Shown one piece after another: positions 47,314-58,904 of a stretch of 64,000 bases of DNA (position 1 is its first letter; each line of letters begins with the position of its first letter). Both the position numbers and the translations under genes were made by a program. The stretch is from Lepeophtheirus salmonis. Its lineage: Eukaryota; Arthropoda; Copepoda; Siphonostomatoida; Caligidae. The DNA is taken from assembly GCF_016086655.4 (NCBI RefSeq), contig NC_052138.2:13082001-13146000 (forward strand), written 5' to 3'. The notes beneath the pieces were generated by a model that was not told where the DNA came from, ran no database searches, and saw nothing but the letters and a program-made list of their open reading frames with translations.

Positions 47314-48512
47314 CCAAGGGTGTTGCTAGCTTGCATCATTTATGGGGCTTAGCCCCAAAAATTATCAACAGCGTTAAATAAATAGGCTTATTTTATATAC
47401 TAGCTGAGTGTACCACGTGGTAGGGCTGAATAGAGGGGAATAGAAACAAAGAAAGTAGATCGATGAAAAAAGAAAGAGAAAAGGATATAAAACGGCACAA
47501 AGAGACAAGAGAAGAGGAAAGAGCCGGAGAGAAAAAGAGAGATACCGAATGAGGCGAAAAAATCTTACACTTCGTTATTGCTAGATAAATCAAGATTTTT
47601 GTGAATGCAGTAAAATTGTTCCGGTCAAATACTAAAAATAAATAGAAAAAACTATATCTTTCTAAATGTCTTAGAAGCCGAGAAAATACCGTTCGAACGT
47701 GACCAACAATTTCGGTGCACGCACTTTCGGACGCTGGCAAGAAATCAACGGAGATTACGATGTTACCATGGGTCCATACCAACTACCGGGACATGAATGT
47801 GTTGTTCCAGCAGAATGTTTTGCTTGCAGACACGTCCAAAAAGACACAGAAGGGGTTGGAGGACAACTTGCATTTCTTGCCAAAGAAAATGTGTCCCCTA
47901 CTCACCAGGTGCCAGCCCATTGGACTTCATTTTTTGGTGCATGTTGAGTCCAAGGCCTGCACCATCCGTCACCCTAATATCAACAGCCTCAAACACATCG
48001 TCAACCAGCACAGCGATGCCATGTCTGAGGACTACATCTGCAATGTGCGTAAGGTCTTCCGTGGCCTCCTGGGAACCATAATTGCTGCCAAGAGGGGCTA
48101 CTTCGATGATTAGGATAGCCAAGACATCATATTAGTTATTTTTATTTTATTGACATAACCTATTACTTTGCTGAAATACATATGGATGAATTTTTTGTAA
48201 TGTAAATATTTTGTCACCGCATCTGGTATAGAAAGATAAAACGAAGAGGTTTTAATACGGTCAAAAACAGACTTTTAACGACATTGGAGGCCTCATAAAT
48301 AATTGTAAAAACATACTGAGTTATTTATACATCAACTTAGCTAAATTTAGACTGATTGGTTCGACCAAATTGGACTCTATGTATGATAACACCAAAAACA
48401 GACTTATAAACACATATATAAGATGTTATAAATATTTTCGGCGGCTTGCAAAAAAATTGAGGTGGCTCAAGCCCCCCCCCCCAATAAAAAAAGAGTGCTT
48501 GTGACGCCACTT
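47314..48512. mobile_element. Possible hAT-like element enclosing other debris
   Basis: CAAGGGTGTTGCTAGCTTGC at 47314 and, inverted at 48512, CAAGTGGCGTCACAAGCACT resemble one another and the CAGTGGCGT-type ends of hAT elements. Both are followed inwards by a run of G and a GGGCTTxAGCC-type word and then CAAAAATT or CAATTTTT. Target duplications are not clear. If real, the element contains a CTAGCTGAGTGTACC motif with a purine-rich tract (47398-47560) and the transposase fragment at 47690-48113. Confidence 0.3.
47690..48113 (+). pseudogene. Tc1/mariner-type transposase C-terminal half (copy 3)
   Basis: The frame ending at 48113 reads NVLFQQNVLLADTSKK, DNLHFLPKKMCP, then VESKACTIRHPNINSLKHIV, DAMSEDYICNVRKVFR and ends IIAAKRGYFDD. 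Copies 1, 2 and 4 end in the same way. The second catalytic aspartate is lost: FQQNV stands where FQQDG is expected. The third motif is broken by a shift, since another frame gives SPGASPLDFIFW. No N-terminal part is seen before about 47690, so the copy is truncated. The overlapping frames at 47699 and 47797 are alternative readings of the same gene. The minus 129-codon frame at 47393-47782 is low complexity. Confidence 0.75.
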
Positions 48513-49459
48513 GTATTAACTGTTTCTCCATGTTCGTCTAATCTCAACACGGTTATTTTTCTCTACGTTTTCCTCTTCCATGGATATTAGTACTAATGTA
48601 CTTTTAATAAGAAGAGGCCGCTTCTGCAGTTTTTACATAACTTTACCTATCCTTGTAATTATATAATGTTATAATATTAATTTCTTATTAGTTAAAGAGG
48701 AATTATGTGAAAGGCCTTGCCATTCTTAGTTTACAAAGTATTTATTAACATAATTTAATGGTGGTTTTAAAATTAATAAAAGTAAGTTAATTAATAATGA
48801 GGAAAAAACTTAAAGGAAAGTGGAAAAAATGACTGAACATTTTTCTTTCAATTTTTTGTATCAAATTAAAAAACAGGAGGAATACTTAATTACTAAAATC
48901 AAGTTGATTAGGTCAAATTAAAAAAAAAAAAACTGTAACATATACCCTACTTTGTGCCCTTTATTTATTTATTTTTCTTCCTTCATTTAGTTAATCATCT
49001 CAGTTTAAAAAGACAGACACAACAGGCATAAAATTATGTTAGAGACACAATATAAAGACAAATGACACAAAAATTCGATAACGGAACAACGTAGCTAAAT
49101 GGACAATGCACTCTGGAGAAACTATTCTCTTGAGGTCAATGAGAGTAGATTGAGGCCCATTCATTCGTAGAAAATGAAATCTGCTTAATGTAGATGGACT
49201 TCAAAGAAGATTCATAGGCCAGATAGAGTAAATGTAACACTATAATGTTTACTTATACTAAATTAGTGTAAATTTATCTGACCAATTAAAAGGAATATTA
49301 CAAAATTACGATGTAATATAATGTGCAACCACAATGACGGAATATATAAGTCTAATAAAACACACACAAAGAGAGAGGGACTCTAAACTGGACTCTTAAT
49401 CCTTAATAGGCAAAACAAAAAAACATATAGTATTCGTAGTTGAGGATGTTTTAAAATAC
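48513..49459. other. AT-rich DNA, perhaps a LINE 3' end on the minus strand
   Basis: At 48961-48977 TTTATTTATTTATTTTT would be a (AAATA)-type tail on the minus strand. Upstream of it on that strand, FLRMNGPQSTLIDLKRIVSP is open near 49190-49120. This resembles the layout of the LINE at 19.7 kb, but no diagnostic motif is present. Confidence 0.3.
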
Positions 49460-49720
49460 TAAATTGTATATTTATTCCATCATCCGAACCGGATGTCCTC
49501 AGTGTTTTACCAAATACTCTGCTTTGGTCAATTTTGCAAATTTTCTTTTTAAGGCTGGAGTATACTTTTCAATGGGTCCGAGTTTTGTGAGGCATAGCAA
49601 CTATGTAGTCTTCTATATAAAGTTCCAGCCCAAATTCATCTTTAATCTTTTCTAAACTAACTTTTGCATAGGTTTCACGATTTCCCATTCGTAAAAGGAA
49701 TGCGTGCATCTTATAAAATG
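49460..49720 (-). pseudogene. Unassigned coding-like remnant
   Basis: The minus strand reads MGNRETYAKVSLEKIKDEFG and LELYIEDYIVAMPHKT, then in another frame GPIEKYTPALKRKFAKLTKA. These pieces have balanced composition and alternate frames, suggesting a decayed gene, but I do not recognise the family. The plus-strand frame at 49464-49655 is its shadow. Confidence 0.25.
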
Positions 49721-49794
49721 TACAAAACCTAATCTAGTAAGACTTATTTTCTAATACTATGGACGAGCAAAACGATACCTCATCCACTTCTTGC

Positions 49795-51720
49795 TTAATA
49801 CTAGAACGGCCACTGTCTTTCACCCTCCCAGAACGACCGAGTGGTCAAAATGACAGCTGATATAAACTATTGATAATCTTCCAAAATATTTTAGTTGACA
49901 CTATCATTATTGACTTATTATTCTTATTGTCATCTATTTACATTAATAAAACATTATATAATTATGTTTAAATATATTTATTGAAATTAAATTATCAGGA
50001 AAAATCTCAATATTCTTTCTCATAAAAATCGGCTAATTAATTTTCTAACTAAAAGTTTAGTTATGGTATTTTTGGTTATGGTGCATTTTCATATATTACA
50101 TACATTTACTGCAGAACACTTTCTTATATATTTTACTAGTGCATTTACCACAAACAGCCAGTTTGCATTTGCAACATTCTTCTGCAGTTTTGTTACCTTT
50201 ACATTGCTGATGAAGCTCCTTTGCCAATTGAAGAAGAAAATAACGGCGTGTAATTTGTTTACCCGTGACTTCTCTGTAGAGGATTGTTGCATTTATGCCA
50301 TCTAGATCCAACACGTTGTAAAAAATATGGATAGGCCATCGACGTGATCCAGCTATTGTAGAATGTAAGCATTTGGTTGACGATATCGACCCCGTACTTT
50401 GTTGAATTATAATACTGTACAGTTTCAGGAAGTCTCTTTGGCCCATTATCAATAGCCACAGTTCTATGCTGTGTGCTCAACAACAGGACGTTTTTAGAAG
50501 GCTTGCTGTGAGTGTTGATTGATTGCTTTTTAGTATGCACGTCGTGTAGCGATCTTCGTGGGATTGTTTGATATACTGTGGTATTTCTCTACGAATCCTA
50601 TTCATAGTGCTTACAAGGCTTGTATTTTTCGCCTTTAGCTTCTTGGCAAGTTTCACTGACTTGGAAAAAATTTTAGTCGTAACATTCCGTCCTTTCCCTG
50701 CGTAAGACTCAACAAGACGGAGAACAACATGTTCTGACAGTGGCTGGTTATTTGGGTGGGAATTATCCTTTCCAAGATAAGAAAATCCATTCAAACAGTA
50801 CTTGGATTTTGCATAAGCTGCCAGCCAAAAATTTATCCCAAACTTATCTGGTGTAATAGCAATATACTGCGTAAAAGGACACCTTGCCTTTGTTGGAAAT
50901 AGCTGTTCTCATTGGGTTTGTACCATGTGACACAATTTTTAATGAACCTTTCCCAAATTGCCGAAACCAATTCAAATTTATCACTTTTCAAGCGTAAGGA
51001 TCGTGTAGATTTCATTTCAAATCGTAGAAACTTGTTAATTTCGTTGAAGCGATTGGGGGACATTGTTTATTGAATAGTTTGGGGACCCCAAGTTCTTGGA
51101 CCAAAGATCTTCAGCAGGTTGGCCTTTGGGCAGAACTCCTCAAGCAAACATTATACCGATTACTGCACAAATTTCTTCATAAGATGTCGACCAATCTTCG
51201 CACTTCAATTTTGATCTAGCCTCAGTTTCAGTACATTCTTTTATGTGTTTTGTGATATAATTATCTACTAATAAATTGAATGCATCCAGGGGATTCTTAT
51301 TATGTACTCCATATCTTCCGGTTTTGTTGTCTGGCTGTTGCATATGATTTTTGCAGTCATGGTTGAATTTGCTTCATGTTCATCTCCTTCATTATCATGC
51401 CATAGACTTGTAGCTGTGTAAAGCAAACAAACATCAGCAACTTCTAACAGGAAAAATTATTAGTATTAAATAAATGTCAATACACAACTAGAAAATCATG
51501 TAAATATATTGTCATGTACAAATGCAAGGAGTATTACAAGTTATACCTGTTTTCAGTAATGTTTCTAATTTGTTCAATACGTCAGTTGGTTCATTTTGTA
51601 AAATTTCCACGTTACTGTCCGATGAGGAGTTTGGCCTGAGGAATGTATTCACTTTGATCGTTACTTGAATATTCTTTGCCTTTAGAAACAGGGAACACCA
51701 AATTTTCACAGCCAGATTAA
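49795..51720 (-). mobile_element. piggyBac-like element remnant
   Basis: The transposase pseudogene described separately defines the element. At its 3' side, 49795-49798 is TTAA, the piggyBac target site, followed inwards by TACTAGAACGGCC and, at about 49840, GTGGTCAAAATGAC, a subterminal word typical of some piggyBac-like families. The 5' end could not be found to the right of 51720, so the right border is only the start of recognisable coding sequence. Confidence 0.5.
50096..51709 (-). pseudogene. piggyBac transposase pseudogene
   Basis: Pieces in order on the minus strand: acidic N-terminus (SDSNVEILQNEPTD, 51709-51512); NPLDAFNLLVDNYITKHI (51343-51140); MSPNRFNEINKFLRFEMKS (51063 on); ARCPFTQYIAITPDKFG; WLAAYAKSKYCLNGFSYLGK; a 105-codon frame 50794-50477; TVAIDNGPKRLPETVQYYNS; TKYGVDIVNQML; then GREVTGK-type segment (ILYREVTGKQITRR) and the C-terminal cysteine-rich domain ECCKCKLAVCGKCTSK...FCSKCM ending at 50096. 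Working enzymes excise precisely at TTAA using three aspartates. Here the DEQ motif region is deleted between NENS and FPTKARC, the second site reads VTTKIFSKS and GVDxxDQM has become GVDIVNQM. All three catalytic regions are damaged, besides at least five frameshifts. Confidence 0.9.
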
Positions 51721-52489
51721 ATTAAGTGGAACTGCGTAAATGCATCATAGAATATAAAAAGGATAATGAGAAGAGAAAGACAATTTTCATCATTTTTCAG
51801 CCTAAAAATGGAAATATATCGAGTTCAGTCGAGGATACTGAATTAACAAAAACACTTTTATAGTCATAAAAGACCTTGTTACGTCAGTTTTATTCATAAT
51901 ACTTCAATTTGATGATTGCTTTGCAGATGAAAAATGTCTCTGAACGATAATAGACTTGAACTACTATAAACTCAAATATTTCTGAAACCTGACGACCCAG
52001 AGAAAAACTGTGATCACTTTCGGATTTTGCACTCAAAAATAAATCATATTCTTGGCTTAATTTAATTGTTGACAATTGTGACCCTCTAATTGTTCCCCTG
52101 TGTTATTTTTCTCGAACCCCCTTTTAAGAAGCTGAGTGAACCTCTTATTTGATACAATGACTTATGAACAGTTTAACTTAAAATTTGAAAGAGAATCAAT
52201 TTCTAAGTTACTATTATTTAGGATACTTTTATGAGAATTAAGTTAATAGCCTAATTAAGTTTTTCTCATAAAAGTTAAAAAAAAAAAATATTATTTTATG
52301 AATTTTATACTATTACTATATTTCCATAAGTATTTTTAGAGATGTTTAGAGATGTAAAAAGGGATCAATTCCTGGCTAACGTAAAATTACAACAAAAAAG
52401 ATGTCATGAATTACATGGCAACCCTGAGAGACCCAATGTAAGCTGATAGGTATTCGAGTCATAAATAAGAGTGAGCATGAAAAACTGTT
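51721..52489. other. AT-rich DNA, nothing recognised
   Basis: Should hold the 5' end of the piggyBac-like element, but no TTAA-flanked inverted repeat partner was found. The 61-codon minus frame at 51890-52075 has no motif. Confidence 0.4.
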
Positions 52490-53480
52490 ATTATTCGCTG
52501 GGATGTTAAAACGACTCAGAAGCTTTAGTGATTTTTAGGCAATATATATATAAAAAAAGTCAATTTGCTTAACGGATCTGATGGGTCCTTCTGAAATATT
52601 TGGAGGGGTGAAAAGATCGGATCATCATTGGAGGAAGATGTGCTCTCTATGGAGCTCTACCATGGAGAATATCCTCCCTTTACTAGGTTCAAACAAACAT
52701 CTGATTTATAATCCTGGACTGAAAAGTAGGAGTGAGTTCCTTAGTAATGCAGGGATTATACTTACAGGTCAATATAGATATATCAGACTCGTATTTTTAT
52801 CAAAAATGTATACTTACTTGAACATTTATTCAACTAAAGTATATTAATTAATTAAATAAGAGCCGTATAAAACATAAATTAGCTAGGAAAATAAGAATGA
52901 TGACTCATTTTGTCTGTTAACTTTTAAAATAATTAAATATCAAATTTTTATCCTACTCTCACTTATTTTTATTGTAAGTTTTAAAGTAAGTTATGTTTTT
53001 TTATGTTTTCGAAATATAGATAATATCCCTCTATAATTTTTATTTTTAAGGTATACTTAGCTTTACAAACTGAAAAACATTTTAGTCTTAATTATAAATA
53101 TTACACACTTCATAATTATGCGTGAATTCAATCAATGAATGTAATAGTATATTGATTATGGTTTCACGCTCCATCAACAAAGGAAAACGAGGAAAACATC
53201 AGTCCAAATATGCGTAATTGACATACCTTGTATTTCTAGTAACCTTGGTTAGATATAACCCAAGATCCTCTCTTCATGATCTGATTCATCTTCAAATCTC
53301 TGGAAATGCCTTTTTTTTTTGTTTTTATCGCTATGTCGTTGACCAAATTTTAATGAAGCATGCAAGTGTTGTTACTTCCTTGATTTCCTATGTCTTTTTT
53401 TCTACACAATATTAATTTTTCCGTAATTTTATTAATCTATTATGTAGAGTGAATAAATATATTCATAAATTAAACCGTCA
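52490..53480 (+). mobile_element. Second fragment of the L1/Tx1-like LINE family
   Basis: 52500-52800 aligns with 24270-24590; both contain AAAAGATCGGATCATCATTG followed by GAGGAAGATGT and later GTAGGAGT(A/G)AGTTCCTTAGTA. 53216-53410 aligns with 25625-25830 (CAAGATCCTC(C/T)CTTCATGAT, then CTCTGGA(A/T)(A/T)TGCC). Roughly 400 bp between the two blocks has no obvious counterpart. It is a short C-terminal plus 3' UTR fragment without open coding sequence beyond the 88-codon frame at 52581-52847. Confidence 0.75.
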
Positions 53481-54417
53481 TAATTTTGCTGTTTATTCAA
53501 AAAGAAGTTTTTATTTTATCCAACTGAGTATATCGCTACGAGAACCAAAAAAGTGTTTTGTTTGTTTGTCTAAGGAGGACGAATTTTTAATATGACGTGA
53601 GTAGATGAAGCTCAGGACCTCTCATTTACAAAAAAAATGGAGTTCAAATATATTTGTTCAATGAAAATTTTAATTAGATCTACCTCAAAGAATCGATGAT
53701 AAAGAGAGTTTTTAAAATTATAATAATAGGTTGATAGAAAATTGGACCAAGGGATATTTCTTTTAATTTCATAAGATAATTTTGAAATCCACAAATTTAG
53801 AGATGACTTGTTCTTGAATCTAAAAAACACAATATGTCAGATTTCCGGTAAGGGAATATTACATACTACAAATTGTAAAAGATATGACTTTTACATGCAT
53901 GGCTTCATTTACTGAATAGAGTTGGTATGGTAGGGGACATCACCGCGGTTTTGTAAGACCATTAAAGTTCGGTTCAGTACGTTTTTACCTTCGGTGAAGT
54001 ACTTATATATAATCAGATTTCGATATTATAATTTATTTATTATTACTTATTTGGTGTATATATTATACATAACTTAGATATATATATAAACCGTAGCAAT
54101 TGAGTTGGTTATTATGTTTTACAAAATCGCACATATACTTTGCGTGATAAATATCTATTGCACTATATTTATTTAAGCAACCACTATTTGAGAACTATTC
54201 GGTTCTTTGTTTTTAGTTACTTCGACGTAATTTTCATTCTTTAAAAAGATTGCATTTTAGTATTATCGAACAACAAAAGTTATGGATAGTGAATTTGATA
54301 TGGAGCTGGTTAAAATAATATTAATTTTAATCTGTCGGATCAATTAAAAAAATCAGTGCAATCTCGAATCTTTTAAATGTATCAGCGTTTAATGTACATT
54401 GTATACTATTTTTATTA
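53481..54417. other. AT-rich DNA, nothing recognised
   Basis: No gene or repeat could be supported. The 72-codon minus frame at 53612-53830 has no motif. Confidence 0.5.
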
Positions 54418-55674
54418 CCGGGCCGTGCAAAATTATTTACTGATGATAAAAATATAGTTTTTAAGATGTTTTGTGGCAAACAATCTGATTGTTTCGTATT
54501 TTTACTCTTAAAATAAACAAAAATCCTTCCTGTGAGAGCGTAACAACTTCCACACGTGAGACCATATCCAATCAGGAAACAAAGAGGATCAAAATTGCAG
54601 CCCTCCTCTGCGGGAGTGCCTCATAACAACATTAAGGAACAGGTTGGGGCCTCGTTGAAGACAATTTACAACGTTTCCAAGCACTTGGAGGTTGGGGATG
54701 ATCTCAAGCATTCCCCTGGGGCTGACAGGAAGCCCAATGTCTCAACAAGGCAAGTAAAGGCAGTGTTCAAGAGGACTCCCAACAGTTCTATTGCCAACAT
54801 GGCCAGAAAGATGGGAACGTCGAGATCAACTGTTTCAAGGGCATTGAAAAGGGCTGGAGGAACGTCCCTGAAGCGTACTGAACGCCCTCTGCTAACTAAA
54901 CGTCAGTGAGATATCAGACTTGAGCGTGCTAAGAAAATCTTGAATGATATCAAGAGCTCATCTGGACGCATCATCATTTTTTCAGATGAGAAAACTTTTA
55001 CGGTCAACGGTTACTGTTTTCAACAGGCAAAATGACTGTGTTGTGAGCTTTGGAGATGTGCAAGATAAACACCGCTATGTGGCAACAACAAAGCACCCTG
55101 CTTCGGTGATGATGTTGGGTATCGTGGCCTCCAACGGAAGGCAATGAAGCCGGTATGGTTCCCCACTGGTTACAGATTAACAGCGGAGGATTATGTGAAG
55201 ATTCTGGCGTCCAAGGTCCTTCCGTGGATCAAATCCATAGTCAGCAACTCTCCTTGGGTTTTTCAACAAGATGGAGCACTCCAAGAAAGCTCAGGAGTGG
55301 CTCAAAGACAATATGAACTTTTGGCCCAAGGACTACTGGCCCCCTCAGAGCCCAGATCTGAAACCCACTAGACTTCTCTATCTAGGCGCACGTGGAGACC
55401 AAGGCCTGCAAAAAACGACACAAGAACATAAATGCCTGCTGCTGTCAACAAGGCCTGGGCCTCCATGGACGCCGATTACATCCAGCAAGTCTGTGGCAGC
55501 TTCAGACGTCGCCTGACCAGTGTCATTGAGTCAAATGGTGGCTACATTGATTAAATTTGATCACCAACTATTTTATTATTCTAAAATGTATGAATAAATT
55601 GTTTTTCAAGTCATTCGAAATGTCATTATTGTCCGCGATATGTTCTGAACAAAAAATAATTCTGCACGGCCCGG
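54418..55674 (+). mobile_element. Tc1/mariner element (DDxD type), copy 4, with clean TIRs
   Basis: The element begins CCGGGCCGTGCAAAATTATT at 54418 and ends with the inverted copy CCGGGCCGTGCAGAATTATT at 55674, a single mismatch in 20 bp. TA flanks both ends (54416-54417 and 55675-55676). Length is 1257 bp. The GC-rich ends stand out sharply from the surroundings, and this is the best preserved element of the window. Confidence 0.9.
54556..55554 (+). pseudogene. Tc1/mariner-type transposase pseudogene (copy 4)
   Basis: No ATG start is present at the N-terminus; the frame is open from before 54556. The DNA-binding part is well kept: AGVPHNNIKEQVGASLKTIY (first HTH), RQVKAVFKRTPNSSIANMAR and GTSRSTVSRALKRAGG (second HTH). 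A stop at 54907 replaces one codon inside LTKRQ-x-DIRLERAKKIL. The first catalytic site is RIIIFSDEKTFTV, the second WVFQQDGA near 55260, and the third SPDLKPT, which a single extra A near 55353 has shifted from the expected NPLD. The end is CGSFRRRLTSVIESNGGYID at 55554. There are at least four frameshifts and one or two stops. The changes are few, so this is a relatively young inactivation. Confidence 0.9.
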
Positions 55675-58600
55675 TATTAATTAAAAGTTATAGTTTTTGG
55701 AGTCTATAAGCCACAAACTTGTGCTCCAACTTTAACAGACCTTAATACATTTTTTTAATTATATATAACGGTTTATTGTATGTTTCTTCTATTTATTTCA
55801 ACTAACTTTAATGTTTTTCTTGTTTGTAATAATTATTATACTTTTAGTTATATTTTCTTTATTAATTTATACCATTGATATTTGATTACAATAAATGACG
55901 TTTATTAAAATATATATATATACTTACCCTGCTATATACGAGTACAACTCTGCAGCTTGGGTAGACAAACTCATATTTTTACAAATATATATATATATTT
56001 TTGCATGAACAGTAGTTTACCCCTGTACCCTGTACCTGTATACATCAATCTTTGTTTGTTAATTATATTTAGTAATAATTTACTCGTTCTAAAATAAATT
56101 ATTAAAGAATTAAAATCGAAAAAACTTTAAAAACTACATTAATTCTATTAAAACAAAATATGAACTTAGCCGTCCCATTTCTATTATAGAACCTTATAAA
56201 ATACTTTACCCTTAGAAAACATTTATGGAAAGGTTCTGGAGGAAAAACAATGTTTTTTTTGTAAAATTGAAAAAAAAAAAACCCTGGAACATTTTCTTCA
56301 AAATGTCAGAGTACTTAATAGATAAGAAATCCATTGTCAAATATACAGAGTTGTATAAAAAGCAAATCATTTTTGTTTTTTCAATATTGCCTTCCATCAA
56401 GAAATTATTAGTTTTAACATTATGAAAACGGAGAGCATGCTATATATATTGAGAAATACGAGGATTCTTTTACCGGGTAATATTTTAGATTTCGTATATA
56501 CGAATTGTGGTATGTATAAAATTTACAACTGCATGATTCTGAAAAAGGAATAAAGTAATGTAAGAAGAATTTTTTATGTTGTATAAATGAGAAAAGGTAA
56601 AGAACAATAAAATTGTATGTACCTAGCTTAATAAAAAAAATGCCAGTTTGTCTTAGAGGGAACTAATTTCTAAATTGGGATTTGTAGATCAAACTCAGTA
56701 TCCCTTGTCTAAAAAAAAATTAGTCATAATATATCAAATTAATGTATATTACTGAAACATGGTTTCTCTACCTCCTACATCGCCATAACTTAAAGATTTA
56801 ACAAGTGATCAACGCCTAATGACCCACCCAGCACATATATGTATTGTATACGCTAAACATAGAAGGATATTTGCTTATCATTCAATGACTAAATAGTTTC
56901 TTTATTAAGGCTCAAATAAAAAAGTAAATTTAGATGTAAACCCTCTATAAAAAATTCCTTATATTAATTTATGTTTTTTAGAAGAAAATCCCGAGTTTTT
57001 TTTTTTTTTTTTTGGCAGAATGAATAGCAAGATTAACTATGGATAGACTTACTTCTCCTTTTTTGTGTCTCATTAGTGCTTAACTATGCACCTATGCATA
57101 TTTTACAAATTAAGTTAAAATTAAAGTTGTTTAAATAGTCCCAATTACTCACTAGGATTGTATAATTGACATTTTAATTCCGTAATCCACTTTTTTTGTA
57201 CGAACTAGAAGATAAATTGTGACAGTGCCATAAATAAAATAAAATTATTATCTTTAAAAAGTTGAGATTTCTTAGTAAACTTTTAATAAATAACATACTC
57301 GTATATTTATAGATTTTTTCGGAGAAAAACGATGAAAAACTAATAAGGCTTAACGTATTTATAGCAGAATATATTTACTAAAAAATTACATTGTTGATAA
57401 TTATTATTATTTTTTTGGGGAATTACGAAAATGTTATGAATATATTTAAGATATTAAAATCTACATATTATAGAATTTTTTCTCTAGGATGAATAACGTC
57501 AGGGTTTTAATTTTCTCAGAACAGTAAATTATTGGATGCATGAGAAATATTTATTCAAAGCGTCAAAGCGATAAGCAGAGTGGCGGCCCCTTTAGGAGAT
57601 TTTATTGTTTCCTCGAAGATTTTTTGAGATACTATAAATTATCAATTACCATATAATTCCATTAAAAGGGTGAATTCATGGAGGTTAATTAGTTCATTAT
57701 AAATTATTTTTCATGGGACGATCAAAGCTCCTAGCAGACAAAATTATTCGTGGAGCTAACTATATTTGGTGAAATTTTGATAACGTAATTTTTTTGCTGA
57801 TTGGTTTATGGCTTTGATGCACAGTTTTTCTTACTCTCACAGCTCTTTTCAAGGTGCTACCCTTGCCACTATATCTATTGTTGTAAATTGTAAGCATTTA
57901 TTCACGTCTGAAATTGCTTGTAGTTGACTATCTGAGGAGTACGTTTTTTTTTCTTCCAAAGCTGCAATCATAATTATTTAATAACGGGAAGAGTGAGCAT
58001 TTATTTATAAAGTAACTACTTGTATGTATGTTAATGAAAGACGGAGATAAACATTGAGGATCTGTTAAGAGTTATAAGTGTTAGTCCTTGTTAAACTCAG
58101 ATTATATTTAATGATCTACATGGGAGTAGTTCTTATCTATGCCCTAGCTTAATAGGGAGTTGAATCTGTGTTAACTTCCTTTTTCAGATAACAACTTGTA
58201 GCTAATCTAATTATACAAATCATTGCAACTAAACTGCTCTCCTCTTAATCATTATTCATATTTGGAAGGATTATCAAGTCTATTTTTTGTTTACATATTA
58301 ACAGTGCTTAGAATTTACAACAATAACTATATCTAGATAGGTATGTGGTTTATTCTAATCATGCATAAATATATATAATAATACATATTTTTACAGTTTC
58401 AACCTTGTACTGAGTCTTACAATATCTAAAATTTGTCCACAATGAATGAGTATTGAATTTAAATAAATTATACTAACTGAAAAAAAAAAATCAATAATTC
58501 AAATGATATATGTTACAACAAAAACGAATAATAATAATCCACGAAAGTTGTCAATTATTATGAATGATACAAACACCCCAACCCTTCTTCCCTTCGTAAA

Positions 58601-58904
58601 AGACAAGATTAAATAACTATTAGCAAAACAAAATCCCAAAACCGAGATCAAGTTTTTTATATTCCTTAACCTTTAAAACCCTTTTTTTATAGTTTTTTGT
58701 AAATTATAATTTTTCAAAGACCAGTTGGCATTGTGAGAACACAACTGACTGACATTTTAAGGACAGAGTCTGTTCAGTCTCTCAGTTATTATTTGACCAA
58801 TTATTGAAAAAATGGAAAACAATACATTCCATTGAAATTTTGTGGTATTAACGTAAATATTTACTAAAAACAGTTTGAGTCTTTCCATGTTGAAAGCAAG
58901 AACC
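55675..58904. other. Long AT-rich stretch without a recognised gene
   Basis: About 3.2 kb with short TA microsatellites (55910-55920, 55986-55999), a T run at 56998-57013 and no supportable coding region. A segment near 57920-58020 has a weak resemblance to 5130-5200. Confidence 0.55.

Noticed and set aside
47393..47782. 129-codon open frame on the minus strand
   Set aside because: Much of it translates a purine-rich tract into runs of L, F and S, and the rest is antisense to a transposase fragment.
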